Below the pieces are notes generated by a model. The model saw nothing but the letters and a program-made list of their open reading frames with translations. It made no database searches and was not told the DNA's origin. A DNA stretch of 64,000 nt, taken from positions 186,001 through 250,000 of the forward strand of contig NZ_JAQOSP010000006.1 of NCBI RefSeq assembly GCF_030068475.1. Direction: 5' to 3'. The stretch comes from Roseofilum acuticapitatum BLCC-M154. Its GTDB lineage: Bacteria > Cyanobacteriota > Cyanobacteriia > Cyanobacteriales > Desertifilaceae. This document shows, in pieces, positions 43,601 to 52,627 of this stretch. Made by a program: the position numbers and the translations under genes. Position 1 is the first letter of the stretch. The number at the start of each line of letters is the position of its first letter.

Positions 43601-46600
43601 CTGATGGGCATAAGCATCCAAACAAGTTTGCCGCACCTGTTGCAAGAGTTCGGAGAAACTCAAGTCGCCGTCCAATTGACTTCGCAACACCAGAGTATTC
43701 ACAAAAAAGCCGATTAGTCCTTCGATTTCGCTGCGGTTGCGGTTAGCAATGGGCGTACCGACTACAATATCTTCTTGACCGCTATAGCGATAAAGTAACG
43801 TGCTAAATGTAGCAAATAGCGTCATAAACAGAGTCACTCCCAACTCTTGACTCAGACGTTTGAGCCGTTCCGTAAATTCGACCCCAAGTTCAAAAAACTC
43901 TTTGCCTCCGTTAGCCGTCTGCACCGTTTTACGAGGATAGTCCGTGGGCAATTCTAATAAAGGAGGTACTCCAGCTAACTGTTGTTTCCAGTAATCCAGT
44001 TGTGGGGCTAGGATTTCAGCCGTAGTGGGTTGTCGCTGCCAACCGGCAAAATCAGCATATTGAATTGGCAGTGGCGGTAAGGGTGAGGGTTTTCCTTGAA
44101 CATAAGCCCCGTAAAGAACTTCTAACTCGTGGCTCAATACTCCCGTTGACCAACCATCGGTAATAATGTGGTGCATTGTCAACAACAGTACATAGTCATC
44201 GGCTGCTAACTGTAATAAAGTGACTCGCAGTAAAGGAGCGTTGGCTAGGTTAAAAGGTTTCTGAATTTCTTGCTCACCCAAATGCTGCACTTCTTTGAGC
44301 CGTTCTTCTACGGGCAAATTCTGTAAATCAACAACGGGCATTTTGAGTTCTTGTTCCGGGTGAATTACTCGGACTGGAGAACCATCCACGGCTTGATAAT
44401 TAGTTCGCAAGCTCTCGTGACGGCGGACTATTTCTTGCAAGGCTTGCTTTAGCCCGTTGACTTGTAGCGAACCTCTCAAACGTAGCCCTTCTTGCTCGTT
44501 ATAGGCAACACTTCCTTCCTGTAATTGGTCGAGAAACCAGAGGCGTTGTTCGGCAAAAGATAGGGGCAATTCTCCATCTCTTGGTACAGGTTGGATGGGA
44601 GCGAATTGTTGCCGAGAAGCCCCTAAGAGGGTTTCGCTCAATTCTGCCACAGTCGGCGATTCAAATAAACGATGCAGAGATAGTTCTATGCCAAAGGTAT
44701 CTCGAACTCGCGAAATCAGTTGCGTGGCTTGGATGGAGTCACCTCCTAACATAAAGAAGTTGTCTAAGACTCCAATTTCATTGAGATTTAGCACGTCTGC
44801 CCAAAGTCCGGCCAGAATTTCTTCGGTGGGAGTTCGCGGGGCTACTAATTCTACATCGAGAACTGGGCGAGACTTATCTGGGGCAGGTAGGGCGCGGCGA
44901 TCGACTTTTCCACTCGGACTTAGGGGCAGTTTGTCGAGAACAACAAATGCCGATGGCATCATATAATCGGGCAGTTTTTCTTGGAGAAACTCGCGCAACT
45001 GAGGAATGAGTTGATGGTGTTTCTTTCCTGTGTAGGGCTGATTGGCATAAGCGCTCCAGGGTTTGAGTTCGTTTTCTGGAGGTGAAATTATGCTGCAATC
45101 TGGAATGATGTTAGTGTCAGAACGCAGGAATACTACATCATAGTAAGCTTCGCCACTATTGCCTGACCCAGTAATGTTAATCCGATAATCTATTTCGGAT
45201 TCCAATTGCCACCAATTTTCGGGTTCAATTCCTCCTGGAGAAATGTGTTGCCGTAATTCCCCTGCGGTGTCGGGACATTCTGGACTAGCTAATCGTTCTA
45301 TTGCCTGTAAGTCTTGCCAAATTCTGGCGTTGGGAACGCTGCTGACAACGAGTATTTCTGGGGATGACGTTTGTAGTAAACGCTTTAGCGTTTTAAATCG
45401 GGCAGTTAAATTATCTTGCCCTGCCTCCCTTGCCCCCCAATCTTGGGAATCTTGTTGCCAGTTTAGAACAACGGGTGGATTTGTGGGAGTCGGTGTTTTT
45501 TTGCCGATATGAAGAACCACATCGTAGCGAAAGCGAGTGAGTTCGTTTTGATAATGCCCGCGCTTGAGTTGAATTTCTACATGGCTAATTTGGGGCAAAT
45601 GTTGTTTGAGAGCGATGAAGAAATCAGGGTTGATGATGAGTCGTTGTTCTCGCGAGAGCCGATCTTGAATGCGATGTCGTAATTGTGTTACTGATAGGGA
45701 ATCGGACGCTTGATATAACTGCACCGAAGTATGAAACGCTTCCAACAGGGGCAAACTCAGGATGTCTCCTAGGAAAATTTGACCTCCTGGTTCGACTAAC
45801 GATACCGCCGTTTCGATAACTTGTACTAAATAATCGATACTGGGGAAAAACTGAATCACCGAATTCGAGATAGCAGTATCAAAGTTTTCTTTGACAATTT
45901 CCGCTAATCCATCCGCAGGAGACTGACGTAGCATGACGGACTTGGCTAACTCTTGATTGCCGATTTGTCCTTCTAGGTAACGAATGGCTTCCCCAGATAG
46001 ATCGGTAGCGTAGTAATACTGGCATTGGGGCGCTATCCGAAACAACAGCAACCCTGTCCCGCAGCCAATTTCTAATAATCGATTGGGCTGCAAACCAAGA
46101 ATCCGCTCTACGGTATGCTCTACCCATTCTCGGACTTGTTCGGGGTCGAGGTCTTTCCCCGTATAAGAGTCGTTCCAGCCGCCAATATGAAAGCTTCCGT
46201 CTTGAGCTTCGTCAGGCTGGATATAAGCCTCATCCCAGATTTTCTGCCATTTTTGGGTCTGTTCGCTGACCTCTTCTGGATTTTGCTCGTCAGTGGTAGA
46301 ACTGGGAACAATGTACGCCACTAAGCGTTTTGCGTTGGGGACATCTTCCCGTGCTTCAACGATCGCTTGTTTGACTTCTGGGTTTTGGCTGAGGGTGGTT
46401 TCAATTTCTCCGAGTTCGATGCGATAGCCCCGGACTTTTACTTGGTGGTCGATGCGTCCGAGATATTCAATATTGCCGTCGGGAAGATAGCGAGCTAAAT
46501 CTCCGGTTTTGTAGAGACGGGAGTTGGGGTCTTGGCTAAAGGGATTAGGAATAAATTTTTCGGCGGTGAGTTCTGGTCTGTTCAAATATCCCCGTGCTAA

Positions 46601-47704
46601 ACCTAAACCTCCGATATGCAGTTCTCCGGGTTCGCCAATGGGAACGGGTTCTCGATCAGAATCTAAAATATAAGTCTGAGTGTTGGCAATGGGTCGCCCG
46701 ATCGCCACATTTCCTTCTCCCGGTTCCACTCGATACAGGGTTGCCCAAACGGTAATCTCTGTCGGGCCGTACAAGTTCCACAGAGAGGCAGATTTTTCTA
46801 ATAATGGGTTAGCTAATTTCCTCGGTAAGCGCTCTCCGGTGGAAATAACTTTCAGTTGTTGGCTGCCAGTCCAACCTGCATCCAACAACATTCGCCAAGT
46901 GGCTGGAGTGGCTGACATCACCGTAGCGTTTTGTTGCTTGAGCGACTCCATTAATTTTGCGGGGTCTTTGGCCACTTCGCGACTGACAATAATGATTTTT
47001 CCGCCGACGGTTAACGGCCCATAGAGTTCTGGGACTGAAACATCAAAAGAAATGGTGGTGACGGCAACCATCGTATCCGAGGCACTCAATCCGGGTTCGG
47101 CAGCAATTGAATTTAATAAATTAACCACCGAACGATGGGTAGTTTGCACTCCTTTGGGTTTGCCGGTAGAGCCGGAAGTGTAGATAATGTAGGCTAAATT
47201 TTCAGGATTAACATCACTCTCTGGATTGTCCTGACTCTGCTGCGATATCTTTTCCCAGTCATTATCTAAGTTAACTAACTTCAGAGAAGGTGCTGTCAAA
47301 CCCGATATGAGTTTCTCTTGGGTGACGACAATTGACAAAGCCGCATCTTCTACCATGAAGTCAAGACGTTCTTTGGGATAAGCGGGGTCTAAGGGAACGT
47401 AAGCGCCACCGGCTTTGAGGATTCCCACCATGGCCACTACCATATCCAAGGAGCGATCGACGCACAGACCGACCAAGACCTCTGGCCCAACTCCCAACCC
47501 TTGCAAGTACCCAGCCAATTGGTTAGCCCGTTGGTTCAGTTCCCGATAGGTGAGTTGTTCATCCTCGAATACAACTGCCACCGAGTCGGGGGTTCGCTCG
47601 ACTTGGGCGGCAAATAACTGATGGATACACTTGTCGTGGGGATAGTCTGCTTGTGTATGGTTCCAGGAGGTTAATGGGCGATCGCCTTCTGATGCTGTGG
47701 CCAT
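40607..47704 (-). CDS. Bimodular non-ribosomal peptide synthetase, A-MT-T-C-A-T-TE
   Basis: About 2365 residues. Module 1 has no condensation domain. It consists of adenylation (about 30-480; YTSGSTGKPKGV, NLYGPTE), an inserted SAM N-methyltransferase (about 505-870; LLEIGCGTGLLLF) before the last adenylation motif, and a carrier domain (LGGDSIQATQ). Module 2 has condensation (MHHIITDGWS), adenylation (NMYGITETTVHV), a carrier (LGGHSLLAVR) and a type I thioesterase (GGWSMGG, GDHYEIM). The second adenylation code reads DFWNIGMVHK, the threonine signature. The first reads roughly DVPSITLVWK, unassigned. The expected product is an N-methylated aminoacyl-threonine or a cyclised or oligomerised form. 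The ATG at 47704 is preferred over a TTG at 47725. No tailoring or transport genes adjoin. Confidence 0.9.
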   Translation of the reverse strand: MATASEGDRPLTSWNHTQADYPHDKCIHQLFAAQVERTPDSVAVVFEDEQLTYRELNQRANQLAGYLQGLGVGPEVLVGLCVDRSLDMVVAMVGILKAGGAYVPLDPAYPKERLDFMVEDAALSIVVTQEKLISGLTAPSLKLVNLDNDWEKISQQSQDNPESDVNPENLAYIIYTSGSTGKPKGVQTTHRSVVNLLNSIAAEPGLSASDTMVAVTTISFDVSVPELYGPLTVGGKIIIVSREVAKDPAKLMESLKQQNATVMSATPATWRMLLDAGWTGSQQLKVISTGERLPRKLANPLLEKSASLWNLYGPTEITVWATLYRVEPGEGNVAIGRPIANTQTYILDSDREPVPIGEPGELHIGGLGLARGYLNRPELTAEKFIPNPFSQDPNSRLYKTGDLARYLPDGNIEYLGRIDHQVKVRGYRIELGEIETTLSQNPEVKQAIVEAREDVPNAKRLVAYIVPSSTTDEQNPEEVSEQTQKWQKIWDEAYIQPDEAQDGSFHIGGWNDSYTGKDLDPEQVREWVEHTVERILGLQPNRLLEIGCGTGLLLFRIAPQCQYYYATDLSGEAIRYLEGQIGNQELAKSVMLRQSPADGLAEIVKENFDTAISNSVIQFFPSIDYLVQVIETAVSLVEPGGQIFLGDILSLPLLEAFHTSVQLYQASDSLSVTQLRHRIQDRLSREQRLIINPDFFIALKQHLPQISHVEIQLKRGHYQNELTRFRYDVVLHIGKKTPTPTNPPVVLNWQQDSQDWGAREAGQDNLTARFKTLKRLLQTSSPEILVVSSVPNARIWQDLQAIERLASPECPDTAGELRQHISPGGIEPENWWQLESEIDYRINITGSGNSGEAYYDVVFLRSDTNIIPDCSIISPPENELKPWSAYANQPYTGKKHHQLIPQLREFLQEKLPDYMMPSAFVVLDKLPLSPSGKVDRRALPAPDKSRPVLDVELVAPRTPTEEILAGLWADVLNLNEIGVLDNFFMLGGDSIQATQLISRVRDTFGIELSLHRLFESPTVAELSETLLGASRQQFAPIQPVPRDGELPLSFAEQRLWFLDQLQEGSVAYNEQEGLRLRGSLQVNGLKQALQEIVRRHESLRTNYQAVDGSPVRVIHPEQELKMPVVDLQNLPVEERLKEVQHLGEQEIQKPFNLANAPLLRVTLLQLAADDYVLLLTMHHIITDGWSTGVLSHELEVLYGAYVQGKPSPLPPLPIQYADFAGWQRQPTTAEILAPQLDYWKQQLAGVPPLLELPTDYPRKTVQTANGGKEFFELGVEFTERLKRLSQELGVTLFMTLFATFSTLLYRYSGQEDIVVGTPIANRNRSEIEGLIGFFVNTLVLRSQLDGDLSFSELLQQVRQTCLDAYAHQDVPFEQLVEALQPERSLSHSPIFQVIFALQNAPMKPLELPEISFNWLQMESAKAKFDLTLSMEEAEAGLIGYWEYNRDLFDAATIRRMMGHFQTLLEGILANPKAPVSELPLLTEPERHQLLVEWNDTKVEYPQDKCIHQLFEEQVEQNPDAVAVVFEEERLTYRELNCRANQLAHYLRSLGVEPEVLVGICVERSLSMVVGILGILKAGGAYVPIDPNSPAERSTFMLTDAGISILLTQEKLKSTIPSLPDVAICLDTDWHQIAQQATTNLTTPVTFNSLAYIIYTSGSTGQPKGVLIQHDNVVRLFATTESWFGFNNNDVWTLFHSYAFDFSVWEIWGALLYGGCLVVVPYWISRSPQDFYQLLCQHKVTVLNQTPSAFRQLIQIEELSETQEPLNLRLVIFGGEALEIKSLEPWFDRHGDRSPQLINMYGITETTVHVTYRPLTISDLNRNSSPIGLPISDLQVYILDSHLQPVPIGIPGELHIGGAGLARGYLNRPELTTQKFIPNPFSDEPGSRLYKTGDLARYLPDGNIEFIGRIDNQVKIRGFRIELGEIEATLTQHPEISSAVVIVREDSPGDKRLVAYIVAKEEVASSDWRGFLKTKLPDYMIPSAYVFLEAIPLTPNGKCDREALRMQYRRALPAPDTEHQQVNAIAPRSTTELQLSQIWSEVLNIPTVGVRDNFFDLGGHSLLAVRLMARIEQQLGIHLPLTTLFTEPTIESQAHLLSSQSNVRSHAPLVPIQTTGDLPPFFCVHPVGGNVLCYAELARHLGNNQPFYGLQSLGLSGEQEPLTKIEEMAAIYIEALQQIQPQGPYYLGGWSMGGVVAWEMARQLQALGQNVELLALIDSYAPSQNKKPIDDTFLINALLEDLGGIFGKEFSISAQEIQPLQPAEQLSSILNEAKRLNILPPEISLEQMGRLFEVFKANLKAIYDYQPQPYSGRVALFSASESKEDRGWKAWVTGALETYMIPGDHYEIMLPPHVQILAQKLGACLN

Positions 47705-47839
47705 AGACTGATTTTTCCAGTTCAACTTGGCAACTAGGGTAAGTTCCAGGTTTATTTTATCAGATGGCGAGGGATTGTCGAGATAGAAATTGAGGCAGAA
47801 GAAAGATGGAGAGGATGAGTTTTAGATCGCCATTAACCC

Positions 47840-48226
47840 TTAGCCTAAAGCACCAAATAATCCTAAAACCACACCCAAGCCAAAGACTACAGCTAGAGCC
47901 ACAAGGGTAAGGATCAAAACCCAATACTGTAAGGTATAGAGTTTTCGCAATTCTCCTAACGCTCCCATTAAGTTCTCAATATCCTGACCTTGAGTATCCA
48001 CAATGCGCTTAAAGGCAGTAGAAGCTTGATATGTCCAAATGCCGATTAAAAAATCGGCTACTCCTGAAATCATTTCTCCGATACCTTCTGCTGCTCAAAA
48101 CAGTCCCAAGACTGCCGTCAGAACTCCACCAATTATTAAAAAAATACTAACAAATTTCATGCGATTGGCTAATTGCCCAATCAGCACATTTTGGGAATTA
48201 TCAAATTCATAATTAGAAGACCGCAT
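47840..48226 (-). pseudogene. Small membrane protein gene split by an in-frame TGA
   Basis: From the ATG at 48226 the frame encodes MRSSNYEFDNSQNVLIGQLA and a hydrophobic helix ending LTAVLGLF, then meets TGA at 48095-48097. It stays in frame through AAEGIGEMISGVADFLIGIW and a second hydrophobic C-terminal segment to 47840. Together it would be a 128-residue membrane protein resembling the DUF5362 type. Either it is a recent nonsense pseudogene, a sequencing error, or the second part restarts at the ATG at 48073. It lies upstream of the NRPS on the same strand. Confidence 0.65.
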
Positions 48227-48295
48227 AATTGCCAACCTACCAGAAAGCGTTTATCCTACTGTCTAGAGTAAAACAGAAGAGGAAACCCGTAATCA

Positions 48296-48314
48296 TTTTT
48301 AATTTTTAATTTTT
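48296..48314. repeat. Short heptanucleotide repeat (TTTTTAA)
   Basis: Two full TTTTTAA units and a partial third just upstream of the P-type ATPase gene. It is the complement type of the TTAAAAA tract at 27365. Confidence 0.6.
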
Positions 48315-48360
48315 CATTAAACTAGACCAAAGATTGTCGTGGAGAGTTCTAAAGTTGTCT

Positions 48361-50703
48361 ATGCCAGTTGTTTCCCAAACCCCAGTCCCTGAAAATTCCG
48401 TATCCCTAGAAACCCTAACCTTAGATGTGACGGGGATGAAATGTGCCGGATGCGTCCAAGCTGTAGAACGACAACTAACGCAACAGCCAGGGGTTCGCTC
48501 TGCTTGTGTTAATTTAGTAACTGCGGTTGCGGCAGTAGAGTATGAAATTGGAGCGCTTAATGGGAATCAGTTAGCTGAGAAGCTGACGGAATCGGGATTT
48601 CCGAGCCAACTGCGATCGCCGGAAAGCCTCGGTAATTCCTCACTTTCTCCCCAAAAACGGTATCAAGAAGAACTAAAGGCACATCAAAAAGAGTTGGCGA
48701 TCGCCGCGACCCTATTGCTCCTCTCCTTTACTGGCCATGGATTCCATGATTTACCCCTGCTCAGTTCCATGGCATTTCACTGGGGTTTAGCCACCCTCGC
48801 CCTCTTGTTTCCGGGGCGAGCTATTATCCTGGAAGGAGCGCGGGGATTGTGGAAGAATAGCCCCAATATGAACAGTTTAGTGGGCTTGGGGGCGATCGCC
48901 GCCTACACCACCAGTACCATTGCCCTACTCTTTCCCCAAACCGGATGGGAATGCTTCTTTGATGAACCCGTCATGCTCCTCGGCTTCATTCTCCTGGGGC
49001 GTACCCTCGAAGCTAGAGCCAGAAGCCAAGCAGCCGCCGATCTCAGCGCCCTCTTAGGCCTCCAACCCAAACGAGCGCACCTGATTCCTGTGGGGTCAAG
49101 TGCCGATGAAACCCCAGTCGATATTGCCGCCGAAACCGTGAAAGTGGGGGAATGGTTGCGGGTGCTACCAGGAGAACTCTTTCCCGTGGATGGGCGCATT
49201 GTGGGGGGAGAAACCACGGTCAATGAAAGTATGATTACCGGCGAAGCCATCCCCGTAGCCAAACAAGGGGGAGATTTCGTGAGTGCGGGAACGGTGAATG
49301 AGTCGGGACTCGTCACCCTGGAAACCACCCGCGTAGGTTCAGACACCACCCTGGGGCAAATTATCCAATGGGTGGAAAGGGCCCAAACCCGTAAAGCGCC
49401 GATTCAAGAACTGGCGGATACAGTGGCAGGTTATTTTGTTTATGGCATCATGACCCTTTCCACCTTAACCTTCCTCTTCTGGCAACTGGTGGGGGTGCAA
49501 CTCTGGCCCCATGTCCTGGCAACCGGTGAAACCCCCTATTCTCCCCTGCTACTGAGCTTAAAATTGGCGATCGCCGTTTTAGTCATTGCTTGTCCCTGTG
49601 CCCTAGGTTTGGCTACCCCCACAGCCCTCTTAGTCGGCACAGGAATTGGCGCAAAACAAGGCATTCTCATCAAAGGGGGACAAGCCCTACAACAACTCAA
49701 TTCTATCGACTCGATCGTATTTGACAAAACCGGAACCCTCACCCAAGGTACACCCCAAGTTACCGATTGTATCCCCAATCCCGAATTAGGTTGGAGTAAG
49801 AATCGCCTCCTGAGCATTGCCGCAGCCGTGGAACAGGGAACCAACCATCCCCTCGCCCGTGCCATCCTCAACGCAGCCCAAGAGCAAGACCTTATTTTAC
49901 CCCCAGCCGAAAACTTCCAAACCATTGCCGGTTATGGGGTACAAGCCTGGGTGGAACAACAAAAGGTACTCTTAGGAACCCCAGAATGGTTGGCACAACA
50001 AAATGTAACTTTACCGGAAAATACGGAGAAGATCGATCAACTGGCCCAAGAAGGTAAAACCGTGGTGGCGATCGCCCTCAATGGGCAATGGGCCGGATGG
50101 TTAGCCATCATCGATCCCCTCCGTCCCCAAGCCAAAGAAACCCTAGAGAAACTGCGGCAGATGGGGTTAAAAGTAATGATGTTAACCGGCGATCGCCAAG
50201 CCACCGCCCAAGCCGTAGGCGAAAAACTGGGACTTAAAAGCGACGAAATCCAGGCAGAAGTGAAACCCGAAGCCAAAGCAGAGGCGATCGCTAAGTTACA
50301 AAAATCTGCCCACGTCGCCATGGTTGGAGACGGCATTAACGATGCTCCCGCCCTCGCCCAAGCCGATGTCGGTATTGCCCTCCAGAGCGCCACAGAAGTA
50401 GCCATGGATACCGCACAACTGGTTTTAATCGGCGATCGGCTCACCGACCTTCCCCAAGCCATCACCCTCGGTCGAGACACCTTCAGCAAAATTCGCCAAA
50501 ACCTCTTTTGGGCCTTTGCCTACAACATCCTCGCCATCCCCCTAGCCGCCGGTCTCCTGCTCCCCCAATTCGGAATTCTCCTCTCTCCAGCCACTGCTGC
50601 TGCATTCATGGCCTTCAGTTCCGTCAGTGTCGTCACCAACTCCCTCCTCCTGCGCCGACGTTACCCGACTTCACAATCTGGCGACAATCCATTAAAATTA
50701 TGA
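48361..50703 (+). CDS. Copper-type P1B ATPase (CtaA/PacS-like)
   Basis: About 780 residues. An N-terminal metal-binding domain has GMKCAGCVQAVE. Eight membrane helices include the ion-binding CPC motif in VIACPCALGLATPTALL. FDKTGTLTQGTP holds the phosphorylated Asp, GTNHPLARA is the HP motif and MVGDGINDAPALAQADVGIA closes the P domain. Cu+ is the likely substrate. Whether it imports copper at the plasma membrane (CtaA) or exports it into the thylakoid lumen (PacS) cannot be told from sequence. The ATG at 48361 is preferred over an in-frame TTG at 48334. Confidence 0.93.
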   Translation: MPVVSQTPVPENSVSLETLTLDVTGMKCAGCVQAVERQLTQQPGVRSACVNLVTAVAAVEYEIGALNGNQLAEKLTESGFPSQLRSPESLGNSSLSPQKRYQEELKAHQKELAIAATLLLLSFTGHGFHDLPLLSSMAFHWGLATLALLFPGRAIILEGARGLWKNSPNMNSLVGLGAIAAYTTSTIALLFPQTGWECFFDEPVMLLGFILLGRTLEARARSQAAADLSALLGLQPKRAHLIPVGSSADETPVDIAAETVKVGEWLRVLPGELFPVDGRIVGGETTVNESMITGEAIPVAKQGGDFVSAGTVNESGLVTLETTRVGSDTTLGQIIQWVERAQTRKAPIQELADTVAGYFVYGIMTLSTLTFLFWQLVGVQLWPHVLATGETPYSPLLLSLKLAIAVLVIACPCALGLATPTALLVGTGIGAKQGILIKGGQALQQLNSIDSIVFDKTGTLTQGTPQVTDCIPNPELGWSKNRLLSIAAAVEQGTNHPLARAILNAAQEQDLILPPAENFQTIAGYGVQAWVEQQKVLLGTPEWLAQQNVTLPENTEKIDQLAQEGKTVVAIALNGQWAGWLAIIDPLRPQAKETLEKLRQMGLKVMMLTGDRQATAQAVGEKLGLKSDEIQAEVKPEAKAEAIAKLQKSAHVAMVGDGINDAPALAQADVGIALQSATEVAMDTAQLVLIGDRLTDLPQAITLGRDTFSKIRQNLFWAFAYNILAIPLAAGLLLPQFGILLSPATAAAFMAFSSVSVVTNSLLLRRRYPTSQSGDNPLKL

Positions 50704-50934
50704 CTTTGTATTCAAAAATAGGGCCCCCAATTCCCCAGTTATTTCACTGATGTTTTGCCGACAACGAATCAAAATGAATAACCCTAATCTCCATCCAGAG
50801 CGTTTAAACTAGAAACAGTATCCCGAAATTTACGGTAAAATCGGCTTCTTGTCCTTTACCCCATCCCTAAATCCTCTTAAGTGAGGACGAGACCATAAAG
50901 TATTGATGTTATTCAATAGGTGTAAGCTAAAATA

Positions 50935-51369
50935 ATGACCGAAACTTCTGCCCAATCTAACCAAAACCATCTCCTCATTATTGAAGACGATAAGGGACGG
51001 CGAGAATTTACCCTCGAAGCCCCCGTCTACTCCATCGGTCGCCATGAACAGAGCGATATTCGTCTTTACTCCCAGTTTGTCTCTCGTCGCCATGCAACCT
51101 TAGTCCGCTTACCCAAAGAAGACGGAAATTACTATTACCGCATCGTTGATGGCAACCTTAAAGGCAAAGGCAGTGCCAATGGGATTATGGTCAACGGCAA
51201 AAAAGTCCCCACCCATGACCTCAAGAATGAAGATGAAATTGTTTTTGGCCCCCAAGTCCGAGCCAGCTACTATCTATTAGTCCGTGAAAATGTAGTCACC
51301 ACTCCAGCCTCAGACGAATTTGATATTACCTTGATTAGCCCCGGCATGATGGGTGAAGACGATATATAG
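50935..51369 (+). CDS. FHA-domain protein
   Basis: A 144-residue protein. The forkhead-associated domain spans about residues 13-110, with YSIGRHEQSDIRLYSQFVSR and RHATLVR in front and SANGIMVNGKKV behind. The Arg, Ser/Arg-His and Asn-Gly residues that bind phosphothreonine are all present. It probably acts as a phospho-dependent adaptor for a Ser/Thr kinase not encoded here. The acidic C-terminal tail (ISPGMMGEDDI) is unstructured. About 230 bases without a recognised gene precede it. Confidence 0.9.
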   Translation: MTETSAQSNQNHLLIIEDDKGRREFTLEAPVYSIGRHEQSDIRLYSQFVSRRHATLVRLPKEDGNYYYRIVDGNLKGKGSANGIMVNGKKVPTHDLKNEDEIVFGPQVRASYYLLVRENVVTTPASDEFDITLISPGMMGEDDI

Positions 51370-51488
51370 CGCTATGCACTAACAATAGGTAATCAGCATT
51401 GCTGACCCGTTAAAGCAGTAAGCCACTTGTCAAGGAACGGGAACAACTCAAACCAGAGTTTGCTCATCCCTCATTCCTTTCCATCGAC

Positions 51489-51836
51489 TTACCCTGGAAC
51501 CGTGTCAATCAACTTCAACTGACTACTCTCTTGAATTTGCTCGCTCACCTGTTGGAACAGTTGATGACAGTGATTGTTGAGTTGTAAAGGCAGTTCTTCG
51601 TTTTTAGCCACTAAGGTCATTTTAATTTCAGTTTCAGTAGCGGTTGTGTTATCAATTAGCACTTCCACAGTTACCAATTTGCCAAAAGGGACTTTACCGG
51701 GCTTTTCCCGTCCCATGAGGTACTCGGCTCTATCGTATTGAACCTCAATATTCAAAGATTTGAGAATCTCAATCAACGACTGCCGGAGATTTTTGTTGGG
51801 AAGCGCTACTGTAAATAAACAAGTGTACCGAGCCAT
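51489..51836 (-). CDS. Conserved cyanobacterial protein of unknown function
   Basis: About 115 residues starting MARYTCLFTVALPNKNLRQS, with ILKSLNIEVQYDRAEYLMGR in the middle and a helical C-terminal half (LNNHCHQLFQQVSEQI). The alternating beta and alpha pattern suggests a compact domain. I recognise no characterised family. The ATG at 51836 is preferred over one at 51902, which adds a 22-residue tail of unlike composition. It is divergent from tmk, with about 120 bases between. Confidence 0.65.
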   Translation of the reverse strand: MARYTCLFTVALPNKNLRQSLIEILKSLNIEVQYDRAEYLMGREKPGKVPFGKLVTVEVLIDNTTATETEIKMTLVAKNEELPLQLNNHCHQLFQQVSEQIQESSQLKLIDTVPG

Positions 51837-51958
51837 AAAACACTCCGGACGTAAAACACGGATAATTCTTACTATATTATCGAAACTCATCTTACCAGTC
51901 ATTACCCTCTATTGTTGATATGAGAGGATAACTAGGATAGATAGAATCGCATAAACTT

Positions 51959-52627
51959 ATGATTGTGGAAGCATTACAGCCTTTTTCTAATGGATTGGGC
52001 AAACTCATTGTGTTTGAGGGAATTGAAGGGGCAGGTAAAACAACCCAAATCCAGAAAACCTCCGACTGGCTTAAATCTTGGCTCTCTCAACAGGTACTCA
52101 TTACCAGAGAACCAGGGGGCACACCTTTAGGCGAACGTCTACGGGAGGTTTTATTGGCAGATGCATTGGTGTATGACACCTCAGAGCTATTACTCTATGC
52201 AGCCGATCGCGCCCAACATATTCAGGAGTTCATCCAACCCGCACTCAAGGCAGGCCACATCATTTTATGCGATCGCTTTACAGACTCCACCATAGCCTAT
52301 CAGGGTTATGGTCGCGGTTTAAGTCTCGATTTAATCGATCAACTCAATCAAATTGCCACACAAGGCATCAAAAGCGATTTAACCCTATGGTTAGATGTAG
52401 ACGTAGAAACCGGACTAGAGCGAATGCGCCAAAGGGCATCAGCCGATCGCATAGAACAAGCCGATTTTGCCTTTCATCATCGCGTCCAACAAGGCTTTGA
52501 AACCCTAGCGAAAACCTATCCAGAGCGGATTATTCGGATTGATGCCAATTTAGCAGCAAACCAGGTACAAGCTCAGATTCGTGCCGCTCTCAACCCCCGA
52601 TTACAGGATGGGAAAAACTCGATTTAG
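51959..52627 (+). CDS. tmk: Thymidylate kinase
   Basis: A 222-residue dTMP kinase, feeding dTTP synthesis in the cytosol. The P-loop is FEGIEGAGKTTQ near residue 20, the DR(Y/F) motif is ILCDRFTDSTIAYQGYGRGL near residue 102, and TREPGGTPLGERLRE is the substrate loop. Length is slightly above the E. coli enzyme. It converges with the phytochrome gene, their ends overlapping by four bases. Confidence 0.96.
   Translation: MIVEALQPFSNGLGKLIVFEGIEGAGKTTQIQKTSDWLKSWLSQQVLITREPGGTPLGERLREVLLADALVYDTSELLLYAADRAQHIQEFIQPALKAGHIILCDRFTDSTIAYQGYGRGLSLDLIDQLNQIATQGIKSDLTLWLDVDVETGLERMRQRASADRIEQADFAFHHRVQQGFETLAKTYPERIIRIDANLAANQVQAQIRAALNPRLQDGKNSI

Noticed and set aside
48903-49349. Long reading frames antisense to the P-type ATPase (also 49536-49925 and 50037-50489)
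   Set aside because: They are low-complexity, Ser/Pro/Arg-rich translations with no family match, explained by the codon bias of the ATPase gene.
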